In this document: positions 8,943 to 17,799 of the stretch, one piece after another | How positions within the stretch are numbered: the first letter of the stretch is position 1 | Layout: every line of letters starts with the position of its first letter | NCBI GenBank assembly: GCA_017420535.1 | Contig: JAFOIV010000026.1 | Coordinates: 1-52,240 of the forward strand | DNA length: 52,240 bases | Reading direction: 5' to 3' | Origin: Eubacterium sp. | GTDB lineage: Bacteria; Bacillota; Clostridia; Lachnospirales; Lachnospiraceae | Notes under the pieces: model-generated | The model's input: the letters and a program-made list of their open reading frames with translations, nothing else | Told to the model about the DNA's origin: nothing | Databases searched by the model: none | Translations under genes and position numbers: made by a program

Positions 8943-10478
8943 GTGAGCGATTTACAGAATACTGAAAAAATAGATAAAGAAGAGCTGTCTCTGAATGATG
9001 ATCGTCGCGTAAAGACATTATCTCCAGGAGCATTGGTTGCACAGCGCTTTTTCCGTAATAAACTTGCAGTTATTGGAATGGCGATGCTTATATTTATGTT
9101 TATATTTTCCTTCATTGGAGGACTTATAAGCCCATATCGTCAGGATCAGCAGTTTTATACATATACAAGCTTAAAGAAGGAATATGCAGGTGTTACTCAG
9201 AATGATGATTTCCGTTATCTCAGCGCAGATGGACAGAAGTTTGATTCTATGGCACAGGCAAAATTCTTACTTGCTCAGACAACAGGTAAAGATTCATTTG
9301 AAGCTAAAGATACTGTGTATCAGCTTGTTGAAGAAGGTACAGATTTATACCAGATCACTTCAAATGGAACTGTTGTAGCTATAGCATTTAAAGATGTAGT
9401 AAATAAGACAGGAGATATGAGCTTTGATGAGATTCATGCTTCTCTTGTTGCTTATACAAATAAGAAAGATAAATTTAATGTTTCTGGCGCTGATTATTCT
9501 TTAGATAAAGATGGAAACATCTTAAAAGGAAATGAGACAGTAGGTTATATCTCACGTTTCATTGTTTCTTCAGCAAAGGGCGACGTTGTTATCTCAAGAG
9601 AATTTGGTGAGACTGCAGCTGCTGCTATTGCCGCAAATGAGAAGGACTTTAAGTTCATAGATGAGTCTGGTGAAGAAAGTCAGTATCAGATCAGTTATGA
9701 TGCAACATCTAAGGTTTGGTCAATTACACAGTTTAAAGAGACTTATGTATATGACAGCTATGCTAAGCCAAGCCGTGCACACTGGTTAGGAACAGATACA
9801 AACGGTATGGATATGTTAACACGTTTAATGTATGGTGGCCGAGTATCTCTTATCATTGGATTTATCGTTGTATTCATTGAAGCATTCCTTGGAATCATCC
9901 TCGGTGGTATCAGTGGTTACTTTGGTGGATGGGTTGATAACCTTATCATGAGAATAGTAGATATCTTCTATTGTATCCCATCACTTCCGCTTATTATCAT
10001 TTTAGGTGCGGCTATGGATGCTATGAAGCTTGATCCTCAGGTTCGTATGCTTTATCTTATGCTTATCCTTGGTTTCCTTGGATGGCCTGGTATTGCACGT
10101 ATGGTACGTGGACAGATCCTTTCTCTTCGTGAGCAGGAATTCATGACAGCTACAGAAGCTTGTGGTATACGTACAAGTAAGCGTATCTTTAAGCATCTTA
10201 TTCCAAATGTTATTCCACAGCTTATCGTAATCTGTACTATGAGCCTTGGTTCAACAATCATTACAGAAGCAACCTTATCTTTCCTTGGACTTGGTGTTAA
10301 GTTCCCATTTGCTTCATGGGGAAATATCATAAATGATGTAAATAATAATGCATTCGTTATGACACACTATTGGTTCGTTTGGATTCCAGCGGGAATCTGT
10401 TTACTTATTGCAGTATTAGGATTTAACTTCGTAGGTGATGGCCTTCGTGATGCCTTCGACCCACGTATGAAGAGATAA
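8943..10478 (+). CDS. oppC: Oligopeptide ABC transporter permease, OppC type, with large inserted domain
   Basis: 511 residues, against about 300 for ordinary OppC. After the first membrane helix (about residues 36-58, ending PYRQDQQ as in OppC) comes a region of roughly 200 residues (about 60-275) with no membrane helix and alternating short beta-like strands. The normal OppC core then resumes with HWLGTDTNGMDMLTRLMYGG. The EAA loop reads EFMTATEACGIRTSKRIFKHL. The start is GTG 8943, preceded by AAAGGAG; an upstream in-frame ATG inside oppB has no ribosome site. The insert must face the outside and may contact OppA. Confidence 0.9.
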   Translation: MSDLQNTEKIDKEELSLNDDRRVKTLSPGALVAQRFFRNKLAVIGMAMLIFMFIFSFIGGLISPYRQDQQFYTYTSLKKEYAGVTQNDDFRYLSADGQKFDSMAQAKFLLAQTTGKDSFEAKDTVYQLVEEGTDLYQITSNGTVVAIAFKDVVNKTGDMSFDEIHASLVAYTNKKDKFNVSGADYSLDKDGNILKGNETVGYISRFIVSSAKGDVVISREFGETAAAAIAANEKDFKFIDESGEESQYQISYDATSKVWSITQFKETYVYDSYAKPSRAHWLGTDTNGMDMLTRLMYGGRVSLIIGFIVVFIEAFLGIILGGISGYFGGWVDNLIMRIVDIFYCIPSLPLIIILGAAMDAMKLDPQVRMLYLMLILGFLGWPGIARMVRGQILSLREQEFMTATEACGIRTSKRIFKHLIPNVIPQLIVICTMSLGSTIITEATLSFLGLGVKFPFASWGNIINDVNNNAFVMTHYWFVWIPAGICLLIAVLGFNFVGDGLRDAFDPRMKR

Positions 10479-10488
10479 GGTGGTAATT

Positions 10489-11637
10489 ATGGCTAAGAAA
10501 CAAGAAGGTTATCTTACAGCCAAAGAAGCTAGAAAAATCTCTAAGGCAAATCGTAAGATAACAAAAGAATTAGAAAAGAAAAGAAAACGTAAAAATGTTC
10601 CTAAGTCTGAGTATTTATCAGAAATGAAGGATTCAAACAACGCTGTTGAATTTGATGATCTTCATACATACTTCTTTACAGATGCAGGTACAGTAAAGTC
10701 AGTTGATGGCGTATCATTTGAAGTTCCAATTGGTAAGACTGTAGGTGTAGTAGGAGAGTCAGGCTGTGGTAAGTCTGTAACATCTCTTTCACTTATGCAG
10801 TTATTACAGCGTCCACATGGACAGATAGTATCTGGTGCTATTCGCCTTAATTTAGGTGAAGGTAAGGTTTATGATATCTCTAAGACACCACAGGAAGCAA
10901 TGCAGAAGATCCGTGGTAATCAGGTATCTATGATCTTCCAGGAGCCAATGACTTCTTTAAACCCTGTTTTCCGTATCGGTGAGCAGATAAATGAAGTTAT
11001 AGAGCTTCATGACGGCGAAGGAAAGACAAAAGAGCAGATCAAGACTCGTACAATTGAATTATTAGAGCAGGTTGGAATCGCAAACAGTGAGGGTGTTTAT
11101 AACATGTTCCCTCATGAGTTATCAGGTGGTATGCGTCAGCGTATCGTTATTGCCATGGCTCTTGCTTGTAATCCAAAGGTTATCATTGCGGATGAACCTA
11201 CAACAGCATTAGACGTTACTATTCAGGCTCAGATCCTTGACCTTCTCCGTAACTTAAAGGATAAGATCAATTCTTCTATCATGCTGATCACTCATGACCT
11301 GGGTGTTATCGCAGAGATGGCTGACTATGTAGTTGTTATGTATGCTGGTCGTGTAGTTGAAAAAGGTACTGCAGAAGATATCTTCGAGCATCCTTCTCAC
11401 CCATATACGATCGGACTTATGGCTTCAAAGCCGGTAGTTGGTAAGCAGGTTGATGAGCTTTACTCAATTCCAGGTAAGGTTCCAAATCCTATCAATATGC
11501 CAAATTATTGCTATTTTAAGGATAGATGTGACAAGTGTGTCGAAGCTTGTAATGGCGAATATCCTTGTGAGATATCATTATCTGAGACACATAAGGTAAG
11601 CTGCTATCGTTACTATGATCATAAGGAGGACAAATAA
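10489..11637 (+). CDS. oppD: Oligopeptide ABC transporter ATPase, OppD type
   Basis: 382 residues. Walker A GESGCGKS, signature LSGGMRQR and Walker B VIIADEPTTALD are intact. The C-terminal oligopeptide-ATPase extension has the cysteine cluster (CYFKDRCDKC...C...C) that binds an Fe-S cluster in several OppD/DppD proteins. An N-terminal extension of about 45 residues rich in Lys/Arg/Glu precedes the usual start of the fold (VEFDDLHTYFF). ATG 10489 follows AAGGTGG. Confidence 0.92.
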   Translation: MAKKQEGYLTAKEARKISKANRKITKELEKKRKRKNVPKSEYLSEMKDSNNAVEFDDLHTYFFTDAGTVKSVDGVSFEVPIGKTVGVVGESGCGKSVTSLSLMQLLQRPHGQIVSGAIRLNLGEGKVYDISKTPQEAMQKIRGNQVSMIFQEPMTSLNPVFRIGEQINEVIELHDGEGKTKEQIKTRTIELLEQVGIANSEGVYNMFPHELSGGMRQRIVIAMALACNPKVIIADEPTTALDVTIQAQILDLLRNLKDKINSSIMLITHDLGVIAEMADYVVVMYAGRVVEKGTAEDIFEHPSHPYTIGLMASKPVVGKQVDELYSIPGKVPNPINMPNYCYFKDRCDKCVEACNGEYPCEISLSETHKVSCYRYYDHKEDK

Positions 11638-11638
11638 G

Positions 11639-12670
11639 ATGGCAAAAAAGTCTAAAATTGTCACACCTGATGATTTTACTCCGGTTACTTATGATCCAGA
11701 GTATATACTGATGGTCAATCAGTTAAAGAAATATTTCCCTATAAAGGGAGGTATGCTTGGCGGCGAGACTGGTGCAGTTAAGGCTGTCGATGGTGTTACA
11801 TTTAATTTAAAACGTGGTACTACAATGGGACTTGTTGGTGAGTCAGGATGTGGTAAGACAACAACAGGCCGTGTAATTCTTCGTTTATCAGGAGAAAAGA
11901 CAGGCGGACAGGTACTTTTCAATGGTAAAGAAGTTTATGATATGTCTAAGAAAGAGATGCGTGAACTTCGTACAAAGATGCAGATCATCTTCCAGGATCC
12001 ATTTTCATCACTTTCACCAAGACTTCCAGTAGGAGAGATCATTGGTGAAGCAGTAAAGGAACATGGAATTGTACCTAAGAATGAATATGAAGATTATATC
12101 GATAAGGTTATGGATGAATGCGGACTTCAGTCATTCCATAAGGCACGTTATCCTCATGAATTCTCAGGTGGACAGCGTCAGCGTATCTGTATCGCAAGAG
12201 CTCTTGCGCTTAATCCTGAATTTGTTGTATGTGATGAGCCGGTTTCAGCTCTTGACGTTTCAATTCAGGCACAGATCATCAACCTTTTAAATAGACTTCA
12301 GGAAGAACGTAAGTTAACATACCTCTTTATCTCTCATGACTTATCAGTTGTTGAGCATATCTCAGATACTGTAGGTGTTATGTACTTAGGTAACCTGGTT
12401 GAGTATGGTGATAAGAAGGATATTTTCAAGAATCCATTACATCCTTATACAAAGGCTCTTTTCTCTGCCATTCCTATTCCGGATCCAAAGGCAAAGATGA
12501 ACCGTATTGTATTAGAGGGAAGTATTCCATCACCTGCAAACCCACCAAAGGGTTGTAAATTCCATACACGCTGTCCTTATGCAACAGAGCGTTGTAAGGT
12601 TGAAGCACCTAAGCAGGTTGAGGTTGAAAAGGGTCATTATTGTGTATGTCACTTATTTGATCAGATGTAA
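11639..12670 (+). CDS. oppF: Oligopeptide ABC transporter ATPase, OppF type
   Basis: 343 residues. Walker A GESGCGKT, signature FSGGQRQR, Walker B FVVCDEPVSALD, and the C-terminal oligopeptide extension CKFHTRCPYATERCKVE. It pairs with OppD to drive uptake. ATG 11639 lies one base after the oppD stop, with AAGGAGG inside the end of oppD. A terminator follows, closing the operon. Confidence 0.92.
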   Translation: MAKKSKIVTPDDFTPVTYDPEYILMVNQLKKYFPIKGGMLGGETGAVKAVDGVTFNLKRGTTMGLVGESGCGKTTTGRVILRLSGEKTGGQVLFNGKEVYDMSKKEMRELRTKMQIIFQDPFSSLSPRLPVGEIIGEAVKEHGIVPKNEYEDYIDKVMDECGLQSFHKARYPHEFSGGQRQRICIARALALNPEFVVCDEPVSALDVSIQAQIINLLNRLQEERKLTYLFISHDLSVVEHISDTVGVMYLGNLVEYGDKKDIFKNPLHPYTKALFSAIPIPDPKAKMNRIVLEGSIPSPANPPKGCKFHTRCPYATERCKVEAPKQVEVEKGHYCVCHLFDQM

Positions 12671-12684
12671 ATATTAAAGATAAG

Positions 12685-12714
12685 CCCACAGGATATTTAA
12701 GTCCTGTGGGTTTT
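12685..12714 (+). terminator. Intrinsic terminator of opp operon
   Basis: CCCACAGGA (12685-12693) pairs with TCCTGTGGG (12702-12710), then TTTT. Confidence 0.85.
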
Positions 12715-12739
12715 ATATATGTATTTGGGAGGAAGTTTA

Positions 12740-13330
12740 ATGATTTATTGTTTAATAGAGTTAGGACTCATTATTACTTTTAACATTATTGCAAAGAATA
12801 AAACTACTAAGGTAATATCAGGTGGAAAACAGTTTGGAATAGTATTAGTTTCAATTCTTCTTGTTTTAGTTCATTTTCCAATTTTTAATATATTGCTTAA
12901 TAATCTGGTAACAAGTTCTGTAGAAAATAATACGGATAATCTTATACCAATTAGCCTTATAATTTTTGGTGGAGGTTTACTTCCAATCATTGCCATTATT
13001 TTAATTGCAAAATTATCAGGTATTCATAAGACAGATGCTTCTACTATGTTAGTTATAGTGATTGGCATTGTAATAACTGTATTAGCAGGCTTTTATTATG
13101 CTATTTTTATAACAGAATCAATGATTACATATATGGAGGCATATAGAACTATGCAGGCCGGCAATCTGTCTAGCTTGCTTTATGATTGGTCAGAGATGGA
13201 TAGAATAACAAAAGAAGAAAGTACACGTGTTATGATATCTAATGGTGCAGATATTATTGCATGTATCATGCTTATGATCCGTTACAGTTTTTCAGCAAAG
13301 CAGATTGCTGAAACGAGTAATGTAGAATAA
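12740..13330 (+). CDS. Hypothetical multi-pass membrane protein
   Basis: 196 residues from the ATG at 12740, which follows GGGAGGAA. About five hydrophobic segments (near residues 1-18, 32-53, 72-97, 107-130 and 170-188). One extracytoplasmic stretch carries LVTSSVENNTDN. I do not recognise a family and see no catalytic motif. It lies alone between the opp terminator and the promoter of the MFS leader. Confidence 0.65.
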   Translation: MIYCLIELGLIITFNIIAKNKTTKVISGGKQFGIVLVSILLVLVHFPIFNILLNNLVTSSVENNTDNLIPISLIIFGGGLLPIIAIILIAKLSGIHKTDASTMLVIVIGIVITVLAGFYYAIFITESMITYMEAYRTMQAGNLSSLLYDWSEMDRITKEESTRVMISNGADIIACIMLMIRYSFSAKQIAETSNVE

Positions 13331-13343
13331 ATAAAATAATCAG

Positions 13344-13373
13344 TTGACGTAGAGAAAATTAATGTGTTAGTAT
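13344..13373 (+). promoter_or_regulatory. Promoter for the MFS leader transcript
   Basis: TTGACG (13344-13349), 18-base spacer, TAGTAT (13368-13373). Transcription would begin near 13380 and run through the 28-codon leader ORF and two terminators. Confidence 0.5.
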
Positions 13374-13423
13374 AAACATTGTTGAAATCAATTTAAAATA
13401 TTAAGAAAGGAGGACGCATCACA

Positions 13424-13510
13424 ATGGTTAAATATAAAAACTATTTAAAAGAAACTATTTCATATGGAAATTTTACTTTAAGACTTGATGCGCTCTCTTT
13501 GTGTAGATAA
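13424..13510 (+). CDS. 28-residue leader peptide upstream of MFS pump
   Basis: ATG 13424 follows AAAGGAGG (13406-13413) at 10 bases, one of the strongest ribosome sites in the window. The peptide is MVKYKNYLKETISYGNFTLR followed by LDALSLCR and a stop at 13508-13510. It is followed at once by two tandem terminators and then the MFS transporter gene. Short, well-translated leader ORFs before terminators are the known arrangement for ribosome-mediated attenuation of antibiotic-resistance genes, where a drug-stalled ribosome changes RNA folding. GATGCG inside the ORF (13487-13492) can pair with CGCATC next to the ribosome site (13415-13420) or with GCATC just after the stop (13513-13517). No protein family is recognised. 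Confidence 0.65.
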   Translation: MVKYKNYLKETISYGNFTLRLDALSLCR

Positions 13511-13533
13511 AAGCATCGGATATTGAATATCTG

Positions 13534-13571
13534 ACCCTTGAAGTAAATGATTACTTCAAGGGTTTTTGTTT
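13534..13571 (+). terminator. Leader terminator 1
   Basis: A 13-bp perfect stem (13534-13546 with 13551-13563), a 4-base loop and a T-rich tail. It lies 23 bases after the leader stop codon. Confidence 0.85.
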
Positions 13572-13576
13572 TATTT

Positions 13577-13607
13577 AAAACTGTGCCCTTACGGTGCAGT
13601 TTTTTTA
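13577..13607 (+). terminator. Leader terminator 2
   Basis: AAAACTG pairs with CAGTTTT, extended inward by TGCC/GGTG with two G-U pairs, loop CTTAC, then T-run. It is the second of two terminators before the MFS gene. The remaining 98 bases to the MFS start show only a GGGAGGA ribosome site. Confidence 0.75.
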
Positions 13608-13704
13608 TTTCCATTATTTACTTAGACCTTTTTGTTGAAAATAGATTTTGGAAAGAAAGACACGAAAGAGAAGCGTTTTGGTTTGACTTGCATGGGAGGA
13701 CATT

Positions 13705-15003
13705 ATGACTGAATGTACTATTTCAGAAACTAAACAAGGAAATAAAAAGAAAGAAACTTTATGGACCAGGGATTTTACAATAATAACTATAGGTAGTGTA
13801 ATATCCATGCTGGGAAATTCACTGGTGGGGTTTGCCATGAGCCTTATGGTACTGGATTATACCAGCTCATCAATGTTATATGCTATTTATATTGTGGCGT
13901 TTACTTTTCCACAGCTGGTTACTCCGATAGTTTCAGGGGCCATTCTGGATAGATTTTCCAGAAAGAAGATGATATATACACTGGATTTTATCAGCGCAGG
14001 TATTTATCTTGGGATGGCATTATTATTATGGAGCGGAATGTTTAACTTTGTATTATTTGCTGTTATATGCTTCATTTTAGGGGCAATCAACAGTACATAT
14101 ATGGTGGCTTATGACAGTTTTTATCCGTTGCTTATTCCAAAGGGATTTTATCAGAAGGCCTATTCTATTTCAGGGATGCTGGAGACTATGACTGCTGTAA
14201 TGGTACCTGTGGCAACAGTTATCTATAATATGATAGGTATAGCGCCACTAATGATATTAAATGCGGTTACATTTTTAGCTGCGGCTATATTTGAGACTCA
14301 GATAAGACAAAAAGAGGAATACATTGAAACTCAGGCAAAGAATCTTGAAGAATCAGAGAGTGATAAAAAGAAAAGTTCAGTTAAAAGAACCTTGTCAGAT
14401 ATTAAAGAAGGGTTAAAGTTCCTTAAGAGTGAGAAGGGACTTCTTGCCATTACCTGTTATTTCTTCTTTAGTATGATGGTTTCAGGCTCGGAAAATGTTA
14501 TAGCTCTTCCTTACTATAAGAATCATTTTAAAAATGGTGAGTATATTTTTATTATAGTTACCGGAATGATGTTATTCGGAAGAGTTGTTGGTGGGGGAAT
14601 CCATTATAAGACTAAGATCCCGGCTAAATATAAATATAGAATGGCAATGATTATTTATATGATCGTAAATATCGTCGATGGTATATTTATGTTTTTACCT
14701 ATTAAGCTTGCTATGATGGTATGCTTCATAAACGGTATGTGTGGAGTTACAAGCTATACTATAAGGATTTCTTCAACCCAGAATTATGTTCCTGATGAAA
14801 AGAAGGGAAGATTCAATGGAATATTTATCCTTCTTACAACTGTAGGATCGTTGATAGGTCAAATAACGTCTGGAGCTTTAGGTGAGATAATGGATGCGAG
14901 ACTTGCTCATTTAGGGATAAGTACTTTAGCACTTGTTATGGCATTTATATTTATAGGTGGAAACCATAAGGAAGTATCTAAAATCTATAATACAGATAAC
15001 TAA
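13705..15003 (+). CDS. MFS transporter, macrolide-efflux type
   Basis: 432 residues with about 12 hydrophobic helices and the loop 2-3 motif GAILDRFSRKKMIY, the MFS signature. A charged cytoplasmic loop (about residues 205-235) lies between the two halves. The overall style matches drug-efflux MFS proteins of the MefA-like group in Firmicutes. ATG 13705 follows GGGAGGA. The upstream leader peptide and terminators suggest induction by ribosome-acting antibiotics. It is followed after 32 bases by an ABC exporter, so both may be induced together. The substrate is not known. Confidence 0.8.
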   Translation: MTECTISETKQGNKKKETLWTRDFTIITIGSVISMLGNSLVGFAMSLMVLDYTSSSMLYAIYIVAFTFPQLVTPIVSGAILDRFSRKKMIYTLDFISAGIYLGMALLLWSGMFNFVLFAVICFILGAINSTYMVAYDSFYPLLIPKGFYQKAYSISGMLETMTAVMVPVATVIYNMIGIAPLMILNAVTFLAAAIFETQIRQKEEYIETQAKNLEESESDKKKSSVKRTLSDIKEGLKFLKSEKGLLAITCYFFFSMMVSGSENVIALPYYKNHFKNGEYIFIIVTGMMLFGRVVGGGIHYKTKIPAKYKYRMAMIIYMIVNIVDGIFMFLPIKLAMMVCFINGMCGVTSYTIRISSTQNYVPDEKKGRFNGIFILLTTVGSLIGQITSGALGEIMDARLAHLGISTLALVMAFIFIGGNHKEVSKIYNTDN

Positions 15004-15035
15004 AAATACTTATAAAAATGTGACAGGAGGGAAAA

Positions 15036-16766
15036 ATGAAAGAAAATATCAGGAAAATGGTTAGTTATTACAGGCCATATAAAAAGGTATTCTTTTTGGA
15101 TATGTTTTTTGCTTTTCTTTTATCAGTCATCAGTCTGGTAATCCCATTAGCAGTAAGATATATCACAGGTAGTATAGGAAGCCTGGATAAAGATGCAGCA
15201 TTTCACAGGGTGATATGGATAGGCTGCGGACTTATAGTATTGGTTATCCTGCAGTTTGGTTCGAATTACTATGTAGGAACTGTTGGACATATCATGGGAG
15301 CAAAGATTGAATATGATATGAGACAGGAAATCTTTTCGCATTATCAGAAATTATCTTTTTCATTTTACGATGAGCAAAAAGTCGGACAGTTAATGAGCCG
15401 TATAACATCAGATCTTTTTGATATTTCAGAGCTGCTTCATCATGGACCTGAAAATCTGGCGATTTCATTTATAAAGATCATAGGTGCATTTATAATACTC
15501 ATTAATATTAGCGGATATCTTACACTTGCGGCTTTTATCCTGCTTCCTCTGATGTTTCTTTATGCTTATTTTATCAATAAGAGAATGAGAAGAGCTTTTA
15601 GGGAAAATCGTGTGCAGATAGCGGAAATCAATGCAAGGATTGAGGATAATCTGTCAGGTATAAGAGTGGTAAAGTCATTTGCAAATGAGGATCTTGAGAG
15701 AGAGAAGTTTAAGACAGGAAATGACGGCTTTCTTCGTGCCAAGAAAGAAAGTTATATCTATATGGGCTTCTTTCAGGCAGGTATGACAGCGTTTACTTTA
15801 CTTATAAATGTATGCGTTATCATGTTAGGCGGAATTCTTATAACAAAAGATCTGGTGAAAATTCCGGACTTTGTTACATTTTTACTTTATATAAATGTAT
15901 TTACGGATCCTGTAAGAACACTTATCGATTTTACTGAGTCTTTTCAGAGAGGCTATTCGGGCTTTGAGAGATTCACGGAAATACTTGCTATCGAGCCGGA
16001 TATAAAGGATAAAGATGGGGCCGTGGAATTAACTCAAGTTAAGGGAGATATTGAATTTAAGGATGTTTCATTTAAATATAATGATACAGCTCACAGGGTT
16101 CTTAAGCATATTGATCTTAAGGTTTCAGCTGGGGAATATGTGGCTCTTGTTGGCTCATCCGGCGGTGGAAAGACAACTCTATGCAGTCTGATTCCAAGAT
16201 TTTATGAAGTTACAAAGGGCAGCATCGCCATCGATGGAAAGGATGTAAGAGACGTAACTTTAAAGAGTCTTAGAGAAAATATAGGAATTGTCCAGCAGGA
16301 TGTTTATCTTTTTGCGGGAACAGTATATGACAATATTAAGTATGGAAGGCCGGATGCGACAAGAGATGAGATAATCGAGGCGGCAAAGCGGGCCAATGCC
16401 CATGATTTTATCATGGGACTTCCGAAGGGCTATGAGACAGATATCGGGCAGAGAGGTATAAAACTTTCAGGCGGGCAGAAGCAGAGACTTTCCATTGCCA
16501 GAGTTTTCCTTAAAAATCCACCGATACTGATATTTGATGAAGCAACCAGCGCCTTAGATAATGAGAGCGAAAATATTGTTAAAGAGTCTTTGGAAAAGTT
16601 AGCAAAGAATAGAACTACTTTTGTTATTGCCCACAGACTTACAACAATAAAAAATGCTGAGAATATTTTAGTACTTACAGAAAAAGGAATCGAAGAGTCA
16701 GGAACTCATGATGAGTTAATGGCAAAGGACGGAGTCTATGCCGGACTCTACAAGTGGAATCATTAA
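15036..16766 (+). CDS. ABC exporter, fused membrane and ATPase domains
   Basis: 576 residues. Six-helix type I exporter domain (residues about 1-310) followed by an ATPase domain with Walker A GSSGGGKTT, signature LSGGQKQR, Walker B ILIFDEATSALD and the H-loop IAHRLTT. It is of the MsbA/LmrA half-transporter type and probably works as a homodimer. ATG 15036 follows CAGGAGGG. The gene is cotranscribed with the MFS pump in all likelihood and is closed by a palindromic repeat that can serve as terminator. Confidence 0.88.
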   Translation: MKENIRKMVSYYRPYKKVFFLDMFFAFLLSVISLVIPLAVRYITGSIGSLDKDAAFHRVIWIGCGLIVLVILQFGSNYYVGTVGHIMGAKIEYDMRQEIFSHYQKLSFSFYDEQKVGQLMSRITSDLFDISELLHHGPENLAISFIKIIGAFIILINISGYLTLAAFILLPLMFLYAYFINKRMRRAFRENRVQIAEINARIEDNLSGIRVVKSFANEDLEREKFKTGNDGFLRAKKESYIYMGFFQAGMTAFTLLINVCVIMLGGILITKDLVKIPDFVTFLLYINVFTDPVRTLIDFTESFQRGYSGFERFTEILAIEPDIKDKDGAVELTQVKGDIEFKDVSFKYNDTAHRVLKHIDLKVSAGEYVALVGSSGGGKTTLCSLIPRFYEVTKGSIAIDGKDVRDVTLKSLRENIGIVQQDVYLFAGTVYDNIKYGRPDATRDEIIEAAKRANAHDFIMGLPKGYETDIGQRGIKLSGGQKQRLSIARVFLKNPPILIFDEATSALDNESENIVKESLEKLAKNRTTFVIAHRLTTIKNAENILVLTEKGIEESGTHDELMAKDGVYAGLYKWNH

Positions 16767-16767
16767 A

Positions 16768-16820
16768 TTAGTTAACATAAAAATGGACCTATGCCCCCGG
16801 GACTATGGTCCATTTTTTTT
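16768..16820 (+). repeat. Palindromic intergenic repeat, copy A
   Basis: TTAGTTAACATAAAAATGGA begins two bases after the stop of the ABC exporter. AAAATGGACC pairs with GGTCCATTTT (16807-16816) around a GC-rich core (TATGCCCCCGGGACTA). The T-run after the hairpin makes this copy a good terminator. One of six copies in the window. Confidence 0.85.
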
Positions 16821-16896
16821 GTGCATAAAAAATAAAGAAAGTTATTGATAATATTTGAGTAAAGAGTGAAAATATTGTGAAGGGAGAATAAGAAGA

Positions 16897-17799
16897 ATGG
16901 GAAGTATATTTGTGGAAAACAATAATTTACTAGAGATTAAAAATGTAATAAAAAAATATGGTGATAAGCTGGTCATAAATAATTTGACTATGTCTATTAA
17001 GAAAAATCAGATATATGGTTTGATAGGAGAAAATGGTTCTGGTAAAACCACATTATTAAAAATGATATCAGATATAGTTGATTATGACAGTGGGACGATT
17101 TCATTTTTTGATAAAAAATGCTCTATTGGACTTGTATTAGATGAAAATGGCTTATATTCTCAATATTCAGTATGGTTTAATTTGGAATTTTTTGCAAGAC
17201 TCTATGGCGTTTATGAAAAAGAATATGTAAAAAAATATATAAATATGGTTGATTTGCAAGAATATGAAAAAGTTCCAATAAACAAATTATCAAAAGGATT
17301 AAAAAGAAGAGTTGTTTTAGCAAGAGCTTTGATGATAAAGCCAAATCTATTATTACTTGATGAGGCATATGATGGCTTAGATATTAAATCTAGAACTATA
17401 ATTTCCAAATGCATACAAAACTGGGTGAAAAATGGAGATAATAGTGCCATTTTTGTATCTCATAATATAGATGAAATTGTAGATTTATGTAGCCGGGTTG
17501 GAATTATCAGAAATGGGGTAATTGCATTTGAAGGTGAAATAGATAACATAGAACGAATGAAGTATAAACATTTAGAGTTAGTTGTTCAGAACAATGATAT
17601 CATTAAAGAAATATTAGAAAACGAAAAATTACAGTATGAATTTGATGGTGAAAGATTTAAGGTAAAATCAAGTGAAGCTGAGGCTGATAATTTGATAGAA
17701 ATGATACAAAATAATCGGATTATCATTAGAGAATTAACAAAAAAATATTTTAATCTAAAGGAAATATATTTAAAAGTATATGAAGGACAAAATTTTTAA
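16897..17799 (+). CDS. ABC transporter ATPase (BcrA/CcmA-like)
   Basis: 300 residues with Walker A GENGSGKTT, a variant signature LSKGLKRR in place of LSGGQ, Walker B LLLLDEAYDGLD and H-loop VSHN. The variant signature is usual for drug or peptide export ATPases of the BcrA/NatA type. The gene is more AT-rich than its neighbours, with many AAA/ATA/TTA codons, which suggests separate acquisition. It overlaps the downstream permease gene by 20 bases, so the two form one transporter. Substrate unknown; bacteriocin or lantibiotic immunity is possible. Confidence 0.8.
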   Translation: MGSIFVENNNLLEIKNVIKKYGDKLVINNLTMSIKKNQIYGLIGENGSGKTTLLKMISDIVDYDSGTISFFDKKCSIGLVLDENGLYSQYSVWFNLEFFARLYGVYEKEYVKKYINMVDLQEYEKVPINKLSKGLKRRVVLARALMIKPNLLLLDEAYDGLDIKSRTIISKCIQNWVKNGDNSAIFVSHNIDEIVDLCSRVGIIRNGVIAFEGEIDNIERMKYKHLELVVQNNDIIKEILENEKLQYEFDGERFKVKSSEAEADNLIEMIQNNRIIIRELTKKYFNLKEIYLKVYEGQNF

